DNA from: Sordaria brevicollis
Lineage: Eukaryota > Ascomycota > Sordariomycetes > Sordariales > Sordariaceae
Length of the DNA: 64,000 nt
Reading direction: 5' to 3'
NCBI GenBank assembly: GCA_033439795.1
Contig: JAUTDP010000001.1
Coordinates: 496,001 to 560,000 of the forward strand
Shown in pieces: positions 60,301 through 64,000 of the stretch; the stretch's first letter is position 1, and every line of letters begins with the position of its first letter. The notes beneath the pieces were generated by a model. It was not told where the DNA came from and ran no database searches. It was given only the letters and a program-made list of their open reading frames with translations. A program made the translations under genes and the position numbers.

Positions 60301-63041
60301 AAGAAGCAACTGTGAATCGGCGATTCAAAAACCGTCCAAGGTGGTCAGCAACCGCCGCCTGTCAAGTCAGCCGCATCGAAATTCCATTCGACCTGTCAAC
60401 ACCAAATCAGCGATACCTTATAACCCTGAAGCCGGATCGACACTGCGGTAACCGCAATCAGCGACGATACCGATCGGAAACCTCAACGACGTTCCATTCT
60501 GCAACTTCTACCCAGCAGAGCGAGCGATGACAGGGCTTGTTCAAGCAAGACGTCTGTTCCGTCACCGTCGTCATATCTAGCGCAACCGAGGGCTGCGGGA
60601 CGACATTCTCATGATATGCCGAACTGCTGAACTCCGGGAAAACGATTGAATCCCCGATCTGTCACCAATATCGCTTCAAACCCAACCCGAGGGCGGAGAT
60701 TGATCACATCCTCTCCTGTTACGCTGCTCGCGTGACCATCTCGTGAAGCCCAGCCGTAGCAAAAGCCGACGGCGCACCGCTGCCACATTTTCTTCCAACA
60801 TCGCGCCAGGGCATCTCGTGTCTCTCAAGCGAGACATATTATCCCATCTGTACTCTGAAACCCAGCATCGTCCCCGTTTCTCTGGATCTGGCCTTACACA
60901 GAACGCCCAGCCAAAGTTCACGAGACCCAAGACGGAGATCCCTTTGCGCTAGCACCAGAGCTCAACCAGACGGTGTAGCGTATCGAAAACACCGAGAACA
61001 TTCCAATCCACAAGCGAGGCGTCGACAGACAGACGGACGAAAGTCAAACCACAAAGCGCAAAATCACCCTTTTTACTGCGGTGTGGTTTTCTCTGGGCAG
61101 GCTGAACCGAGGAAGGTCTCTGGAAACACAGGCCAGCGTCAGCGTCAGTGTGTGTTTTACCCCTGAGCCAGGGGTTTTGCGGACACTAAACAGGGGGGTA
61201 TCAGCAAGCGACAAGCGACAAGACAAGCGTCGCAGAAAGCTCATCGGAAGCAAAGCAACGAAAAGCCGCACCGCGACCGTTGACAATCGCATTCTACCGG
61301 GCGCTGCCGGGGTTTTTGCTTCTTTGGAGAAATATTCCGATTCAGCGATCCAAGGAACGACGTCAAGACTTCAACTTCTCCGTCCAATCCCTCGCGTCCG
61401 ACCGGAGCACATAGCCAAAAGTTTGCAACGAGCCGAAGCAAGGACGTTGTTTTACGGGAAAACGGGAAAGACTGGAAACATTCCAAATACATACCTCGAC
61501 ACCAAGACAAAACCGCGGTTGCTTGCCAAAAAAAAGTGGCTTCTGGAAACATTTGACAATCGCATTTCTCGGGGCCCGTTCGCAACTCGCCCATTGATCG
61601 ACAGCAAAAAAGGCTGGATTTGTTACCGTTCCCCGTGCTTCGCCGGCGTTCCTGCGTTCGCGTCACTGTTACTTCGTGTTTGTTTCCAAGCGTTGCAACA
61701 AGCCAGCCGGCGGAAAAGGACTCCAGAAAAGTACCAACTCTATTTTTATCGTCAGCTTTCGAGGTCTCTTGGATCACCAACTCCACGCAACCTCGGAAGC
61801 GAGTGACAGCATCTTTCTTGGAACGTAGGGCCAAGGACGATTGAGTGATCGCAGCTGGGCAAGACAAGAGGTGCTGGAAGACTTGCGGAATACCGTCCCG
61901 TCTTCCTATACGTATCAAAAGACGGGACAGCATTAACGGTTTCCAAGGGATCCAATCGGGAGGGTCAATTCCAGTTGAGAACCCTTTTGGCTTCCATCCC
62001 GTTGTCGGCTTTCGCCTGTCCATTGTTGAAGAAGCGGGATTCAAAACTCTCAAACAACGCCTCAAAAAGGGGCTCAATCACATCATCCTATCATCTCGAC
62101 AAACTCCAAACAACCGAGCAGATAACGTGCATCGGAAGCTCTTCTCAGTGAAGAAGGTGCTTGCGGTTCTGCAGAAAAAGACGGACGGACAGTCCGGGTG
62201 TTCTAACGATAGCGGCCGCAGGATCGCAACATCCGGCAGCACAAGTGGATTTGAAGAAGGTAGCATCGCATCGGGTCCTGTCGGTCAGAAAGTGTCCCTT
62301 GGGTTGGTCATTGGCCATCCTTGTTAGTGGTCCCATATATCCAACAGTGGACTCACTAACAGTTTGAAACACCTCCCCAAAACGAAGCGATTCACACCCC
62401 CGGGCATTTCCTGTCAATCAGGAACCCCCGAATCGAACCCCGGCAAGGATCGGGTGTACCTTACAGGCTCGGATAGGCTGTCGAGGATCATCCGCTGTTA
62501 GCGGTTTAGTGCGCTGTTCCAACGAACTGCACAGCGGGGTCCGAGCTAGCGGGCTGGCGGGCACGGAACACCCTGAACTCCTGGCGGCTCCATCAAAACC
62601 AGCGAAGAGACCCCCAGCAGTTACCTCAGCCAGGGCAAGTGCGGTCCAGCTTACAGCAACCCCTGCCCACCGGCAGTTCCATTCCCTCGTTGAGAAATCA
62701 GGAGTCGAACGGGGGGGCAAGAGCGAACCAAGCCAAGGAGAGGAGGAGACGTACGAACAGGAAAGAACGAAGGAAAAAAAAAAGTTTGTAGTTTCCAAAC
62801 CGTGTGACGTCTCCTCCAAAGTTACGTCCTCGGTCGGGAAACAAGCAAGCACTGACTGGCAAGCTGCCCTGCCCACACTGCACTGGCCGGCCTGTGAACA
62901 TCGGAACCCTGCTTCTCACTCAGCTGCTTGACAGCCCGTGCCTCCCCCCCTCTCTCTGCTGCTGTTTGTGCCTGCGTCCGGCTCCTGTGCCCGCCTTGCT
63001 GCTGTCCAGGACCGGGCCAGATTTCACAGCACTCGGAAAAG
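57383..63041. other. Long intergenic / leader region without a convincing gene
   Basis: About 5.7 kb of balanced-composition DNA. Open frames of up to 278 codons exist (for example 61,241-62,077 minus against 61,081-61,806 plus) but they overlap in antisense and show no domain or intron structure. They are most likely chance. The distal 2 kb (61-63 kb) precedes a gene encoding a low-complexity protein, and long upstream regions and 5' leaders are common for Neurospora regulatory genes, so much of this may be promoter and 5' UTR. Confidence 0.5.
58134..58250. repeat. Perfect 13-bp minisatellite, 9 copies
   Basis: gatggtgatggat repeated head to tail nine times (117 bp) without a visible error. 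As 13 is not a multiple of three, all three minus-strand frames read through it giving the same His/Pro/Ser/Ile repeat shifted in phase, which creates spurious overlapping open frames. It is not coding. Confidence 0.95.
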
Positions 63042-64000
63042 ATGGAGTTCATGTCAGGCTATGCAGCCGCAAGGGCCCCTTTATCCGCCTACCGAGTCGA
63101 GCCGCCTCCACCGTCGACCTCATCATCTACCGGTACTGCCTCTACCTCTACTGCTGCTGGAGCTGGAGCTGGAGCTGGTGCTTCATCATCGTCATCTTCT
63201 GGCCACCAGCAGCGCACCTCTTCAGATCGTCGAGGACCACCGCCGCCGCCTCTTCAACAACATCACAACCATCACCATCATCCCACTCGTTCCAACTCGA
63301 CCTCGGGCACTCACTCCCACAGAAGACGTCGCCAACACGGCCACGTCCGCACAAACAGCGCCAGTACCACCGGCAGCTCGGGCGCTCCTCTGGTCAGCAG
63401 CGCCGCCGCCGGTCATCCTTCTTCGAACAACTCCTCTTCAACCACATCCTCTTCCAACCAGCACGGCCACGGCCACCATAAAAGAGACGGCCATCACCAT
63501 AAGCTGTTGACGCCAGCTTGGTTACAGCCGCATCACCCCCATCAGACTGGCACACCGACGACTCGGCCGCCACATCATCTGCCTCGGCGGGACCGGGACC
63601 TCGTGCGACCTCGTCACTCGATCATTATCGCCCCTCACGCCGAGACTTCCTCAGCCCTCCCGGTTCATCCCACAATCACCACCGTAGCCATCATCCCGAG
63701 CGGATACCTGCGTCTGGCCGACACCCGAACGCGCATAGCAATCACAAGCAGCTCCCCGCCACGCCTCGTATCGAGACGAACGATAGCAAATACCTGACGC
63801 CCCCCAATACTGGAAGCGCTTCCGAGCCATCGTCAGCCCGGTCACCTGTGTTTCCGCAGGGCCATCACCGCGGCGACGGAACACACTCGCTCGCACCCAC
63901 CACGAGCAACATCAGTCTTGTGGGAGGAGCCGGAGCCTCCATCGCTTTCGCTGCCCACGCCGCCTCCAGCATCCTCGAGCGTGGTCACCGTCACCCGCCG
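63042..64000 (+). CDS. Low-complexity Ser/His/Pro-rich protein, 5' part (runs off the window)
   Basis: Starts at ATG 63,042 (MEFMSGYAAARAPLSAYRVE). It continues through homopolymer-rich sequence: Ser/Thr/Gly/Ala runs, an (AG)n-type stretch near residue 50, PPPPP and HHNHHHH near residues 85-95, and RRRR. That frame reaches a stop at 63,795, but from 63,503 onward a different frame clearly takes over (SDWHTDDSAATSS, then SKYLTPPNTGSASEPSS, then NISLVGGAGASIAFAAHAAS) and stays open to the window end. An intron ending at TTACAG (63,522-63,527, preceded by a TTGAC branch-like site) is the likely link; the donor is uncertain. A disordered regulatory protein is suggested; no DNA-binding or catalytic domain is visible yet. 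Confidence 0.6.

Noticed and set aside
61081..62077. Overlapping 241-codon (+) and 278-codon (-) open frames
   Set aside because: They are antisense to each other, neither shows domain or codon structure, and low stop frequency in this CG/AG-rich stretch explains both.
62405..62500. Possible tRNA (gaatcgaacccc motif)
   Set aside because: The T-arm stem does not pair and no D-arm or anticodon arm is present at the right distance.

Overview
The window looks like a filamentous ascomycete chromosome, most likely Neurospora or a close Sordariaceae relative. About 50 kb is extremely A+T-rich and full of TpA with very little CpA/TpG, while CpG is retained. Related copies differ almost only by C/T and G/A changes. 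This is the signature of repeat-induced point mutation (RIP). The G+C-normal part carries short GT-AG introns with CTAAC/CTGAC branch sites, and a cerato-platanin gene resembling the Neurospora clock-controlled gene ccg-14.

Layout. (1) 1-8,362: RIP-degraded repeats without a recognised family (a 104-bp tandem array, a ~200-bp duplication, two fold-backs, a primer-binding-site-like motif). (2) 8,368-19,511: an 11.1-kb Ty3/Gypsy chromovirus relic on the minus strand, with two 393-bp LTRs and a 5-bp target duplication. It has RT, integrase and a chromodomain, plus an unusual extra ORF downstream of pol. (3) About 19,880-20,180: a small piece of nearly unmutated DNA. (4) 20,182-48,256: one 28-kb composite island bounded by 37-bp inverted repeats. 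Nested inside it is a 17-kb Mutator-like element (MULE; 49-bp TIRs, 8-bp target duplication). Inside the MULE lies a 13.4-kb minus-strand Gypsy element (two 473-bp LTRs) carrying a long antisense ORF. The outer layer also has a ~0.9-kb inverted-repeat element with a tRNA-like stretch, several tandem arrays and unrecognised coding relics.

(5) The island ends abruptly at 48,257 and normal euchromatin follows. It holds a ccg-14-like cerato-platanin gene (51,210-51,686, +), a spliced gene for a cysteine-rich secreted protein (54,044-54,809, -), a 2.1-kb Fot1/pogo element with RIP-mutated interior but intact TIRs (55,249-57,380), a 5.7-kb stretch with no convincing gene but a perfect 13-bp x 9 repeat, and the 5' part of a low-complexity protein gene running off the right edge (63,042 on).

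The two complete genes both encode small secreted cysteine proteins on the border of a large RIP-heterochromatin block. In the left three quarters nothing should make a working protein. Its value is as a stratigraphic record: outer TIR element, then MULE, then Gypsy, each datable by nesting. All dimensions were read by eye from the sequence; no alignment or database search was run.
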